From an uncultured Anaerotruncus sp. (lineage in GTDB: Bacteria; Bacillota; Clostridia; Oscillospirales; Ruminococcaceae): a DNA stretch of 37,050 bases. Within the stretch, counting starts at the first letter, position 1. Each line of letters begins with the position of its first letter. The translations under genes and the position numbers were made by a program. Under the pieces are notes generated by a model. It did not search any database and was not told the origin of the DNA. It was given only the letters and a program-made list of their open reading frames with translations. Positions 16,815-23,897 of the stretch are shown here, piece by piece. Location: assembly GCF_902490045.1 (NCBI RefSeq), contig NZ_CABUCJ010000011.1, positions 1 through 37,050 of the forward strand. Direction: 5' to 3'.

Positions 16815-17566
16815 GACGCTTCCTCCCGTCCCTCGATCATCGCGTAGAGCGATTCAATCACGTCGGACACGCCGCCAAGCGCGTCGATGAGCCCCTCGTC
16901 GACCGCCGACTGCCCGTCGAGCACGGTGCCCACATCCATGACGAGCTCGTCCTTGTTCATCATGAGCTGGCGGAACCGCTCGGGGGTGATGTTCGAATTG
17001 TCGGTGACGAATTTGACGATCCGCTCCTGCATCTTGTCGAAGTAGGAGAGGGTCTGCGGCACCCCGAGCACCAGCCCGTTCATCCGCACGGGGTGGACCG
17101 TCATCGTGGCGGACGGCACGATGAAGCTCTTGCGCGCGCTCACCGCGAGCGGCACGCCGATCGAATGACCTCCGCCGAGCACGAGGGAGACGGTGGGCTT
17201 TTTCATCCCCGAGAGCAGCTCGGCGATCGCAAGCCCCGCCTCCACGTCGCCGCCCACCGTGTTGAGGATGATGACCAGCCCTTCGATGTCGGGGTCCTGC
17301 TCCACCGCCAGCAGCTGGGGGATGACGTGCTCATATTTGGTCGTCTTGTTGGTCGCGGGCAGGATATAGTGTCCCTCGATCTGCCCTATGATCGTCAAAC
17401 AATGGATCGTGTGCTTGCCCTTGCCGGCCGTGATGCCGCCGGTGCGCTCGATCTGTTCGGTCTGCGCCTGCGAACCGGTCTCCTGTTCGTCGGATTCGGC
17501 CTCCTCCGGCTTGTCGGTGTTTTGGGTGGCGTTCTGCCGGGTCTCCTCGTCGTCAAACGCTTTCAC
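16811..17566 (-). CDS. tepA: ClpP-like serine protease TepA
   Basis: A 251-residue ClpP-fold protein. Residues 1-50 are a hydrophilic Gln/Glu/Thr-rich tail; the protease domain follows with nucleophile Ser135 in GGGHSIGVPL and His158 in MTVHPVRM, and an oxyanion-type NTVGGDVEAG loop (102-111). TepA was named for enhancing protein translocation in Bacillus and is also linked to degradation of small acid-soluble spore proteins. GTG start at 17564-17566 with AAGGAGG eight bases upstream. A near-consensus promoter precedes it. Confidence 0.9.
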   Translation of the reverse strand: MKAFDDEETRQNATQNTDKPEEAESDEQETGSQAQTEQIERTGGITAGKGKHTIHCLTIIGQIEGHYILPATNKTTKYEHVIPQLLAVEQDPDIEGLVIILNTVGGDVEAGLAIAELLSGMKKPTVSLVLGGGHSIGVPLAVSARKSFIVPSATMTVHPVRMNGLVLGVPQTLSYFDKMQERIVKFVTDNSNITPERFRQLMMNKDELVMDVGTVLDGQSAVDEGLIDALGGVSDVIESLYAMIEGREEAS

Positions 17567-17646
17567 AATCGATACCTCCTTCAGAATGGTAACGACTGTA
17601 GCATTGACCGTTCTTCAGCGGAAAATGCGGCAAAACATACAACTTT

Positions 17647-17674
17647 ATTATAACATTACAGGGCAGAATGTCAA
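17647..17674 (-). promoter_or_regulatory. Consensus sigma-A promoter of tepA-ylzJ-uppP-ftsK
   Basis: On the minus strand TTGACA (plus 17669-17674), 16 bp, TATAAT (17647-17652): both hexamers are perfect. Transcription would start about 75 bp before the tepA GTG. Confidence 0.85.
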
Positions 17675-17687
17675 ACGAACAAGCACG

Positions 17688-17718
17688 AAAAAAAGCCGCC
17701 GCGCGGGTGCGCGGCGGC
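17688..17718 (-). terminator. Terminator of the gamma carbonic anhydrase gene
   Basis: Stem GCCGCCGCGC / GCGCGGCGGC (17695-17704, 17709-17718), 4-nt loop, followed on the minus strand by seven T. It lies 12 bp after the stop of the hexapeptide-repeat gene. Confidence 0.9.
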
Positions 17719-17729
17719 CGAACGGTTCT

Positions 17730-18215
17730 TTATTCCTCCGCCCCGGCGGCAAGGGCCGCGTACTGCGCGGCGGAGGCGGCGTTGTGTTCGATTTCGGCGG
17801 GCATGAGCGGGCGCATCACCCGCGCGGGCTGTCCGAGCGCGAGGGAGCCGTCGGGGATTTCCACCCCCTGCGGAACGAGCGCGCCCGCGGCGATCAGGCA
17901 GTTTTTCCCGATCCTCGCGCCGTTTAAGACGACGGCGCCCATGCCGATCAGCGTGTTGTCCCCGACCGTGCAGCCGTGGAGGACCGCGCCGTGCCCGACA
18001 GTGACGCCGTCGCCCACCGCGACGGGAAACCCCGCGTCCGCGTGGACGACGCAGCAGTCCTGGATATTGGTGCGCGCGCCGATGGAGATCCGCTCGATGT
18101 CGCCGCGCACGACCGCGTTGTACCAGATGCTGCTCTCCGCACCGGCGGTGACCTCCCCGCGCACGACCGCGCCCGGGAAGACGCGGGCGGAGGGATTTAG
18201 TTCAGGCTGTTTCAT
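17730..18215 (-). CDS. Gamma carbonic anhydrase-family hexapeptide protein
   Basis: A 161-residue left-handed beta-helix protein (PaaY/YrdA/CaiE type). Hexapeptide repeats run from about 12 to 130 and the three zinc-ligand histidines of the gamma class are present: His59 (VVHADAG), His75 (GHGAV) and His80 (LHGC). Members form trimers; many are of uncertain carbonic anhydrase activity. The open frame extends upstream, but the ATG at 18213-18215 gives the normal family length. It ends before a strong terminator and follows a small membrane-protein gene by 11 bp. Confidence 0.92.
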   Translation of the reverse strand: MKQPELNPSARVFPGAVVRGEVTAGAESSIWYNAVVRGDIERISIGARTNIQDCCVVHADAGFPVAVGDGVTVGHGAVLHGCTVGDNTLIGMGAVVLNGARIGKNCLIAAGALVPQGVEIPDGSLALGQPARVMRPLMPAEIEHNAASAAQYAALAAGAEE

Positions 18216-18226
18216 CCGCACGCCCC

Positions 18227-18667
18227 CTATCGGTAGCGCAGCCAGCGCGCGAGCAGGTAGACGGCCAGGATGAGCTGCCCTAGGAGGGCGATGCCGAAAA
18301 AGTCCTCGCTGACAAAGAGGAAAAGCAGCCGCATGCGGAAGGCTCCCGCCGTCCCGGGCAGCACCAGCGCCAGCGCCGGCAGGAGCACGAGCCCAAGCGC
18401 GGCGGCCGCGGCGCAGGCTCCGGTTGCCCGCGCGCGGGCGCAGAGGATGCCCGCCGCTGTGAGGTAGGCGGCGACGGAGAGCAGGGTGAAGAACTGCCAG
18501 CAGAGGGCGGGCCACACGAGGAAGGCGCGCTTCATCTGCTCCCCGAGCGGGTAGGAGACAGCGGGGAAGCACCCGATCAGGGCGGGCGCGAGCGCGAGCA
18601 GCAGGCAGAGCGGGAGGCTGTTGCCCCCGCGCCGTCCCGAAAGGTCGATGCGGTGATGTCTGGTCAC
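18227..18667 (-). CDS. Hypothetical four-helix membrane protein
   Basis: A 146-residue protein I do not recognise. It has a basic N-terminus, about four hydrophobic helices (roughly 17-35, 50-75, 80-103, 112-140) and a basic end (RWLRYR), so it should sit in the cytoplasmic membrane. It starts with GTG, with a G-rich stretch upstream as ribosome binding site, and lies between the dCMP deaminase and hexapeptide genes with short gaps, so it is probably cotranscribed with both. Confidence 0.65.
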   Translation of the reverse strand: MTRHHRIDLSGRRGGNSLPLCLLLALAPALIGCFPAVSYPLGEQMKRAFLVWPALCWQFFTLLSVAAYLTAAGILCARARATGACAAAAALGLVLLPALALVLPGTAGAFRMRLLFLFVSEDFFGIALLGQLILAVYLLARWLRYR

Positions 18668-18688
18668 GGCGGAGGCCCCCTTTAAAAA

Positions 18689-19180
18689 TCAGTAGTTGCT
18701 TTCGCCGCGCAGCGTCTCGTCGTTGACGATCCATTCGTCGGCGACGTTGATGACGCGGAAATTTTCCTTGTCGTCGCGCACGATGACGGTCGAGACGCCC
18801 GCGTTGATGATCAGGCGGGTGCACATCGAGCAGGGGCAGGCGTTCCGGACATATTCGCCCGAGGCCACCTCCCGCCCCACGAGGTAGAGGGTGGAGCCGA
18901 GCATATCCACGCGGGCGGCGTGGATGATCGCGTTCATTTCGGCGTGGACCGAGCGGCAGAGCTCGTAGCGCTGGCCGCGCGGGACGTTGAGCCTGTCGCG
19001 GGTGCAGTAGCCCAGGTCGGAGCAGTTCTGGCGGCCGCGCGGCGCGCCGACATAGCCGGTGGAGACGATCTGGTCGTTTTTGACGATGATCGCGCCGAAG
19101 TTGCGCCGCAGGCAGGTGCCGCGCTCGGCGACGGTCTCGGCGATATCGAGGTAGTAGTTGATCTTATCGCGTCTTGTCAT
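18689..19180 (-). CDS. dCMP deaminase (ComEB-like)
   Basis: A 163-residue zinc-dependent deoxycytidylate deaminase, converting dCMP to dUMP for thymidylate synthesis. The zinc/catalytic signature HAEMNAI is at 79-85 (His79, Glu81) and PCSMC at 116-120 (Cys117, Cys120). Residues 41-75 carry the extra cysteine-rich insert (NCSDLGYCTRD) typical of ComEB-like enzymes. The ATG at 19180 follows an in-frame stop closely, so the start is fixed; the ribosome binding site AAAGGA is rather far away. Confidence 0.94.
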   Translation of the reverse strand: MTRRDKINYYLDIAETVAERGTCLRRNFGAIIVKNDQIVSTGYVGAPRGRQNCSDLGYCTRDRLNVPRGQRYELCRSVHAEMNAIIHAARVDMLGSTLYLVGREVASGEYVRNACPCSMCTRLIINAGVSTVIVRDDKENFRVINVADEWIVNDETLRGESNY

Positions 19181-19225
19181 ATCGGTTCACATCCTTTATA
19201 ATGATACCATTCGGCGGAAGGGCGG

Positions 19226-19253
19226 TTGTCCTTTCAGAATATTCTACTATAGT
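19226..19253 (+). promoter_or_regulatory. Probable promoter of rsmA
   Basis: TTGTCC (19226-19231), 16 bp, TATAGT (19248-19253). About 80 bp of leader precedes the GTG start and contains a 10-bp direct repeat CGGACTGTGC at 19258-19267 and 19288-19297. Confidence 0.5.
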
Positions 19254-19334
19254 TTGCCGGACTGTGCAACAATCGGTAAAAATTTCACGGACTGTGCGGA
19301 AATCCGCCGCGCCGGCAAAAAGGAGGGAAACGCC

Positions 19335-20198
19335 GTGGAAAACCTTTCGAATATCGGGGTCATCCGGGACCTGCTCGCGCGGCACGGCTTCCGCTTCTCC
19401 AAGGCGCTGGGGCAGAACTTCCTGATCAACCCCACCGTCTGCCCGCGCATGGCGGAGCAGGGAGGCGCGGGGCCGGGCGTGGGCGTCGTGGAGATCGGCG
19501 CGGGAGTCGGGGTGCTGACCGCCGAGCTGGCCCGCCGCGCGGACCGGGTCGTCTGCGTCGAGATCGACGGGCGGCTGCTCCCGGTGCTCGCCGAGACGCT
19601 CGCCGGGTTCCAAAACGTCGAGATCGTCAACGCGGACGTCATGAAGGTCGACCTGCGCGCGCTCATCGCGGACAGGCTCGCGGGCCTGCGGGTGGTCGTC
19701 TGCGCGAACCTGCCCTACTACATCACCTCCCCGATCGTGATGGGCCTGCTCGAACAGCGCCTGCCCATCGAATCGGTGACCGTCATGGTGCAGAAGGAGG
19801 CGGCCCAGCGGCTTTGCGCCCTCCCCGGCACCCGGGAGGCGGGCGCGGTGTCCTGCGCCGTGCGCTACTACAGCGAGCCGAAGGTGCTCTTTCCCGTTTC
19901 GCGCGGGTCCTTCCTGCCCTCGCCCGATGTGGATTCCGCCGTCATCCGCCTGGACGTCCGGCGGGAGCCGCCCGTCGACCCGGGGGACGAGACGACCTTC
20001 TTCCGGGTGGTGCGCGCCGCCTTTTCGATGCGGCGCAAGACGCTGCTCAACTGCCTCGCGGCGGGGCTGCCGCTGCCGAAGGAGCGGGCCGCGGCGCTGC
20101 TCGAACGGGCAGGGGTGCCCGCGGGGGCGCGCGCCGAGCAGCTCACGCTGGAGCAGTTCGCGGCCGTCAGCCGCGCGCTGGCGGGGGATACGCAATAA
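19335..20198 (+). CDS. rsmA: 16S rRNA dimethyladenosine transferase
   Basis: A 287-residue KsgA/RsmA methyltransferase that makes two adjacent N6-dimethyladenosines near the 3' end of 16S rRNA. SAM-binding and catalytic motifs are clear: QNFLIN near residue 28, EIGAGVGVLT (about 54-63), and the active-site NLPYYITSPI. The frame is open further upstream, but GTG 19335-19337, eight bases after AGGAGG, gives the family's usual length. It is monocistronic: a terminator begins at the stop codon. Confidence 0.96.
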   Translation: MENLSNIGVIRDLLARHGFRFSKALGQNFLINPTVCPRMAEQGGAGPGVGVVEIGAGVGVLTAELARRADRVVCVEIDGRLLPVLAETLAGFQNVEIVNADVMKVDLRALIADRLAGLRVVVCANLPYYITSPIVMGLLEQRLPIESVTVMVQKEAAQRLCALPGTREAGAVSCAVRYYSEPKVLFPVSRGSFLPSPDVDSAVIRLDVRREPPVDPGDETTFFRVVRAAFSMRRKTLLNCLAAGLPLPKERAAALLERAGVPAGARAEQLTLEQFAAVSRALAGDTQ

Positions 20199-20229
20199 AA
20201 AAACGGGGCGCCGCCGGCGCCCCGTTTTT
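20199..20229. terminator. Bidirectional terminator after rsmA
   Basis: Perfect 14-bp arms (20199-20212, 20216-20229), core CGGGGCGCC, A-run and T-run on the two sides. It starts one base after the rsmA stop and ends five bases before the stop of the converging ImmA-like gene, so it serves both. Confidence 0.93.
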
Positions 20230-20233
20230 GATT

Positions 20234-20671
20234 CTAGTGGGTCATGCAATATTCGACGATACGGGCGGGCAGCCCTGTAAAGGCCGCTGCCTGTTCGGCG
20301 GTCCAGCCGTTGCGGCGGCACTCCTCCACCGTCTCGCCGTCGAGCAGCAGATAGCCCGCGAAGAGGTCGGCCTCCCGCTCGTACCGCTCCATGACGAAGT
20401 CGGTGCGCTCCCGCAGGAAGAGGGCGTTGTGCCCCTCGTGCAGCAGGGCGTGTCCCAGCTCGTGGGCGCACACCGTCCGGCGCTCGTTTTCCTCGAGCGC
20501 GCCGTTGAGGTAGAGGACGCGCGCCCCGCGCGCGCACCCGTAAAAGCCCTTGACGCCGGGGGGCAGCCCGACGGGCAGAACCGTGATGTCGAGCGCGGCG
20601 CAGAGCGCGAACGGGTCGGCGGTGCCGAACCGTTCCGCGAGCTGGCGCGCCAGTTCCTTGATGCGTTCCAT
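20234..20671 (-). CDS. ImmA/IrrE-family metallopeptidase
   Basis: A 145-residue zinc protease of the ImmA/IrrE (DUF955/Peptidase_M78) family. The metal motif HELGH is at 70-74 and a downstream EREADLFAGYLLL segment supplies the third ligand glutamate. In ICEBs1 and several phages, ImmA cleaves the Xre-type repressor encoded beside it to induce the element. Here it is directly downstream of an Xre repressor gene, 10 bp away, which supports the same partnership. The inducing signal cannot be seen. Confidence 0.9.
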   Translation of the reverse strand: MERIKELARQLAERFGTADPFALCAALDITVLPVGLPPGVKGFYGCARGARVLYLNGALEENERRTVCAHELGHALLHEGHNALFLRERTDFVMERYEREADLFAGYLLLDGETVEECRRNGWTAEQAAAFTGLPARIVEYCMTH

Positions 20672-20681
20672 GCTCTCCTGC

Positions 20682-21074
20682 TCAGACGTCCTTTCCGCCG
20701 CTTTTGCGGTCCAGCTTGTTGACGGCGACCGACGCGCCCACCTCGATCGCGCTGACGACCTGCGCGATTTCCTCTTCGGTGAGGGGCACGCCGTTGAACA
20801 TCAGCCCCTCCTGGGCGAGCAGCCTGCGCCGGAAATCCTCGAGGAACTCCCCGAGCTCGGGCGGCCCGGCGGGGGCCTCCGGCCCGTCGAGCAGCAGGTA
20901 GTCGCTCGGCACGCCGAAATAGCGGCAGAATTTGGTCAGCGTCTCGTTGTCCGGCTCCCGCCGTCCCTGCTCGTACATGCCCACCGCGCTCGCCGAAATT
21001 TCCAGCGCGTTCGCCAGTTCCTGTTGGGTCAGCCCCTTGGCCCTGCGCAGGGCCCGCAGCCTGTTAGCCAGCAT
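20682..21074 (-). CDS. Xre-family repressor paired with ImmA-like protease
   Basis: A 130-residue regulator: N-terminal helix-turn-helix (GLTQQELANALEISASAVGM, about 14-33) ending with FGVPSDYLLLDG, then a linker and an acidic/hydrophobic C-terminal half (75-130) probably for dimerisation or protease recognition. ATG 21072-21074 follows AGGTG at good spacing. Its promoter (21096-21124) has a 13-bp palindromic site filling the whole -10/-35 spacer, and three more copies lie in the divergent region, so it is probably a self-controlled repressor of the two plus-strand genes. Confidence 0.88.
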   Translation of the reverse strand: MLANRLRALRRAKGLTQQELANALEISASAVGMYEQGRREPDNETLTKFCRYFGVPSDYLLLDGPEAPAGPPELGEFLEDFRRRLLAQEGLMFNGVPLTEEEIAQVVSAIEVGASVAVNKLDRKSGGKDV

Positions 21075-21095
21075 CCCAGTCACCTCACTGTCCCA

Positions 21096-21124
21096 ATAAT
21101 AACACAATTCGTGTAAATCGTCAA
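21096..21124 (-). promoter_or_regulatory. Repressor promoter with operator O1
   Basis: Minus-strand TTGACG (plus 21119-21124), 17 bp, TATTAT (21096-21101). The spacer contains the palindrome ACACAATTCGTGT at 21102-21114, abutting the -10. Confidence 0.75.
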
Positions 21125-21131
21125 CGAAATC

Positions 21132-21144
21132 TTGCAAATTGTGC
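21132..21144. promoter_or_regulatory. Operator copy O2
   Basis: TTGCAAATTGTGC, which on the other strand reads GCACAATTTGCAA: a diverged copy of the 13-bp palindrome, exactly 30 bp from O1 and from O3. Confidence 0.6.
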
Positions 21145-21153
21145 GAAATATCC

Positions 21154-21182
21154 TTGTGAATACACGTTTCGTGTGGTACTCT
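21154..21182 (+). promoter_or_regulatory. Divergent promoter with operator O3
   Basis: Plus-strand TTGTGA (21154-21159), 17 bp, TACTCT (21177-21182); a moderate match. The palindrome ACACGTTTCGTGT (21162-21174) fills its spacer, mirroring the arrangement at the repressor promoter. Confidence 0.55.
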
Positions 21183-21202
21183 GGAGACAGGAAGCAAAAA
21201 TC

Positions 21203-21215
21203 ACACGATTTGTAA
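21203..21215. promoter_or_regulatory. Operator copy O4
   Basis: ACACGATTTGTAA, fourth copy of the 13-bp element, 41 bp from O3 (about four helical turns) and just before the ribosome binding site of the 65-residue gene. Confidence 0.5.
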
Positions 21216-21234
21216 AATCACAGGGAGGAATGGA

Positions 21235-21432
21235 ATGAATTTAACCGCTTTGTCGGAGGAGTACCGGTCGGCGGCCGACCGTCTGCAGGAACGCCTGCGG
21301 GAGCTGAGGGCGTACGCGCGGACGGCGCGCGGCGAGGAGGCGTTCGCCGCGCAGCGGCGGATCGACGCGCTCCGCGCCGAGCTGTACGACCTGCGCGTGG
21401 TCATGGACTACCTGCGCCACTACTATGACTGA
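21235..21432 (+). CDS. Small coiled-coil protein of the repressor locus
   Basis: A 65-residue, highly charged, almost entirely helical protein with no recognisable family; heptad-like Leu/Arg/Glu patterning from residue 5 to 60 suggests a coiled coil. AGGGAGG lies at good distance before the ATG. It is the first gene downstream of the operator-rich promoter and is followed after 14 bp by the sigma region 4-like gene, so both are likely under the Xre repressor. Function unknown. Confidence 0.65.
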   Translation: MNLTALSEEYRSAADRLQERLRELRAYARTARGEEAFAAQRRIDALRAELYDLRVVMDYLRHYYD

Positions 21433-21446
21433 GGGGGAGGAAACGC

Positions 21447-21752
21447 ATGTTTGACGTCCGTGAAAGCGCCTTTTCCCTCCAGGACTTCGAGCGGATCGCC
21501 GCGCCGCAATGCGCCGACAACGCGCCCGCCCGCGCCCGGTACGCGCGGTTCCTGCGCAGCGCCGTGCGCCACCTGCCGCCCAGGCAGCGGCAGGTCGTCG
21601 CGCTCTATTTTTTCGGGGGGCGCAGCATCCCGGCGATCGCCCTGGAGCTGGGGGTGCACCCCTCCACCGTGAGCCGCAGGCTCGCCTCCGCCAGGCGCAC
21701 GCTGCGCGCCCAGGCCGAGATATGCAGCGAAGCGGGGCTGTTTCCCTCGTAA
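21447..21752 (+). CDS. Sigma-70 region 4-like small protein
   Basis: A 101-residue protein whose residues 43-86 (LPPRQRQVVALYFFGGRSIP...) match the sigma-70 region 4 helix-turn-helix that contacts -35 elements. Region 2 is missing, so alone it cannot be a normal sigma factor. Such small proteins occur in phages and ICEs as late-gene activators, or as stand-alone HTH regulators. GGGGGAGG precedes the ATG. It forms a unit with the coiled-coil gene. The domain is clear, the role is inference. Confidence 0.8.
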   Translation: MFDVRESAFSLQDFERIAAPQCADNAPARARYARFLRSAVRHLPPRQRQVVALYFFGGRSIPAIALELGVHPSTVSRRLASARRTLRAQAEICSEAGLFPS

Positions 21753-21788
21753 GCGCGGGGGCGCCGCCGGATTTCTTTCCATCGTTCA

Positions 21789-21817
21789 TTGACAACGGGG
21801 AAGGTCTGTTATAAAAT
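21789..21817 (+). promoter_or_regulatory. Promoter of the dehydrogenase-rex operon
   Basis: Perfect TTGACA (21789-21794), 17 bp, TAAAAT (21812-21817). The leader to the TTG start is about 65 nt. No canonical Rex box (TTGTTAA-type palindrome) was found near it. Confidence 0.75.
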
Positions 21818-21887
21818 TATCATAATAGACGGACCGTCCGGCGTGAGAGCGCGCGGGGGAACATGAAACATATGGGAGGAAACGCGA

Positions 21888-23048
21888 TTGGACCAGAAAG
21901 TCAAAGCCGCCGCTGAAAAGTTCGCGGCGCTCGTGGAGGCGCAGCTTGCGCGCAACGAACGCATCAAGGCGCAGAAGGAGTTTACCGATTACCAGAAGCT
22001 CGACACCATCATCATCGGCGTGTGCGGGGGCGACGGCATCGGCCCCATTATCACGAACGAGGCCGCGCGGGTGCTCCGGCACCTGCTGGCGGACGAGGTC
22101 GGGGCGGGCAAGGTGGAGTTCCGCACGATCGACGGGCTGACGATCGAGAACCGCGCGGCGCAGGGCAAGGCGATCCCCGACGACGTGCTCGCCGAGCTCA
22201 AGAAATGCCACGTCATCCTCAAGGGCCCCACGACGACCCCGCGCGCGGGCGACCCGTGGCCCAACGTCGAGAGCGCCAACGTCGCGATGCGCAAGGAGCT
22301 CGACCTGTTCGCCAATGTGCGCCCCGTCAAGGTCCCGAGCGAGGGGATCGACTGGACCTTCTTCCGGGAGAACACCGAGGGCGCCTACGCGATCGGCTCC
22401 TGCGGCCTCAATGTGGACGAGGACGTGGCGTTCGACTTCGTCGTGACCACCACCGAGGGCACCGAGCGGATCGCGCGGCTCGCCTACGACTACGCGCAGA
22501 AGAACCACAAGAGCCGCGTGTCGATCATCACCAAGGCGAACGTCGTCAAGACGACCGACGGCAAGTTTTTGAAGCTCTGCCAGAAGATCGGCGGGGAGTA
22601 CCCCGACATCACGACCGACGACTGGTACATCGACATCACCACCGCCAAGCTGATCGACCCCAAGCGCCGCCGCGACTTCCAGGTTTTCGTGCTGCCCAAC
22701 CTCTACGGCGATATCATCACCGACGAGGCGGCCGAATTCCAGGGCGGCGTCGGCACCGCGGGCAGCGCGAACCTCGGCAAGCGCTACGCGATGTTCGAGG
22801 CGATCCACGGCTCCGCCCCGCGCATGGTCGCGGAAGGCCGCGGCAAATACGCCGACCCCTGCTCGATGCTGCGGGCGGCGGTGCTGCTCCTGAGCCACAT
22901 CGGCTACCAGGCCGAGGCGGATAAGCTCGAACGGGCGCTGGACATCTGTATGTACGAGGAAAAGAAGCTCGCGGTCACCGGCCGCGACACCGGCTGCACC
23001 TGCGAGGAATTCGGCAACTATGTGATGGACACCATCGCGCTGCTGTAA
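21888..23048 (+). CDS. Isocitrate/isopropylmalate-family dehydrogenase
   Basis: A 386-residue metal-dependent decarboxylating dehydrogenase of the IDH/IMDH superfamily. Signature segments: GGDGIGPIIT near residue 47, the RENTEGAYAIG substrate loop, and the NLYGDIITDEAAEFQGGVG metal/NAD region followed by FEAIHGSAP. The N-terminal 40 residues are an extra charged helix. Overall it looks closer to NAD-type isocitrate dehydrogenase than to LeuB, but the substrate cannot be fixed by eye. Translation starts at TTG 21888-21890, seven bases after GGGAGGA. rex follows by 30 bp, linking it to redox control. Confidence 0.88.
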   Translation: MDQKVKAAAEKFAALVEAQLARNERIKAQKEFTDYQKLDTIIIGVCGGDGIGPIITNEAARVLRHLLADEVGAGKVEFRTIDGLTIENRAAQGKAIPDDVLAELKKCHVILKGPTTTPRAGDPWPNVESANVAMRKELDLFANVRPVKVPSEGIDWTFFRENTEGAYAIGSCGLNVDEDVAFDFVVTTTEGTERIARLAYDYAQKNHKSRVSIITKANVVKTTDGKFLKLCQKIGGEYPDITTDDWYIDITTAKLIDPKRRRDFQVFVLPNLYGDIITDEAAEFQGGVGTAGSANLGKRYAMFEAIHGSAPRMVAEGRGKYADPCSMLRAAVLLLSHIGYQAEADKLERALDICMYEEKKLAVTGRDTGCTCEEFGNYVMDTIALL

Positions 23049-23078
23049 CCGGGAATTCTGGATCGAGAGGTTTTGCAT

Positions 23079-23726
23079 ATGCCGAAACACGAGGGTGTTT
23101 CCCTATCCGTTATCAAGCGGCTGCCCCGGTACTACCGGTTTCTCGGCGACCTGCTCGGCCGCGGCGTCACCCGCATCTCCTCGCGGGAGCTGGCCTCCCT
23201 CATGCAGCTGACCGCGTCCCAGATCCGCCAGGACCTCAACTGCTTCGGCGGCTTCGGGCAGCAGGGCTACGGCTACAATGTGGCCGCGCTCCACAAGGAG
23301 ATCGGCAATATCATGGGGCTCAACAAGCATACCCCCATGGTTCTCATCGGCGCGGGCAACCTCGGCCGCACGATCGCGCGGCACATGGATTTCGAGAGCA
23401 GCGGCTTCAAGCTGGTCGGAATCTTTGACGACAGCCCACGCGTGATCGGCCAGAAGGTGAGCAGCCTGACCGTGCAGGACATGGCGGGGCTCGAGGCGTT
23501 CTGCAAGGAGCAGTCCCCGCGCGCGGCCATCCTCTGCATCCCCAAGGAGGTCGCCTTCGAGACCGCCCAGCGGCTCATGAAGCTCGGCGTCAACTGCTTC
23601 TGGAACTTCTCCCACTACGACCTCTCCCTCGACTTTGAGGGCGCGATCGTCGAGAACGTCCACCTTGGCGACAGCCTCATGACCCTCTGCTACCAAATCA
23701 ACGCCGCCTACCCCGAGGATGAATGA
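23079..23726 (+). CDS. rex: Redox-sensing transcriptional repressor Rex
   Basis: A 215-residue Rex protein. The N-terminal winged helix (SSRELASLMQLTASQIRQDL, about 34-53, with the characteristic FGGFGQQGYGYNV following) binds DNA; the C-terminal Rossmann domain has GAGNLGRTI (91-99) for NAD(H). Rex releases DNA when the NADH/NAD ratio rises and controls fermentation and anaerobic respiration genes. An in-frame TTG lies two codons upstream, but the ATG at 23079 has the better spacing to GAGAGG. It is the last gene before a strong terminator. Confidence 0.96.
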   Translation: MPKHEGVSLSVIKRLPRYYRFLGDLLGRGVTRISSRELASLMQLTASQIRQDLNCFGGFGQQGYGYNVAALHKEIGNIMGLNKHTPMVLIGAGNLGRTIARHMDFESSGFKLVGIFDDSPRVIGQKVSSLTVQDMAGLEAFCKEQSPRAAILCIPKEVAFETAQRLMKLGVNCFWNFSHYDLSLDFEGAIVENVHLGDSLMTLCYQINAAYPEDE

Positions 23727-23741
23727 CGGGGAGACGGAGAC

Positions 23742-23776
23742 AAAAAAGTCCCTGCCGTCCGGCAGGGACTTTTTTT
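23742..23776 (+). terminator. Terminator after rex
   Basis: Perfect 16-bp arms (23742-23757 and 23760-23775), core GTCCCTGCCG, 2-nt loop region, followed by T-run. Ends the dehydrogenase-rex operon. Confidence 0.93.
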
Positions 23777-23778
23777 AT

Positions 23779-23890
23779 CCCCTTCCTTGAAGGAAGGGGC
23801 CAAGAACTTTCGGTGCGGGCCGTGAGGAATGCAAATAAAGATTTTCGTCCGCCTTTTTCAAAAGGCGGGATGCCGGGGCTCCGTCCCGGC
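23779..23890. repeat. Cluster of intergenic palindromes
   Basis: Three near-adjacent dyads without coding potential: CCCCTTCCTT/AAGGAAGGGG around 23779-23799 (10-bp arms, 1-nt centre), CCGCCTTTT/AAAAGGCGG at 23849-23868 and GCCGGG/CCCGGC at 23872-23890. The first resembles the CCCC...CTTG palindrome at 110-139. Possibly a dispersed repeat; also lies where a terminator for the converging gene at 23898 would be. Confidence 0.5.
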
Positions 23891-23897
23891 GTACCCT

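Noticed and set aside
18216..18824. N-terminal extension of the gamma carbonic anhydrase-like gene
   Set aside because: Arg/Pro-rich shadow over the membrane-protein gene; the family length is reached from the ATG at 18215.
21753..21887. Rex operator controlling the dehydrogenase-rex operon
   Set aside because: No TTGTTAA-type palindrome or close variant is present near the promoter.
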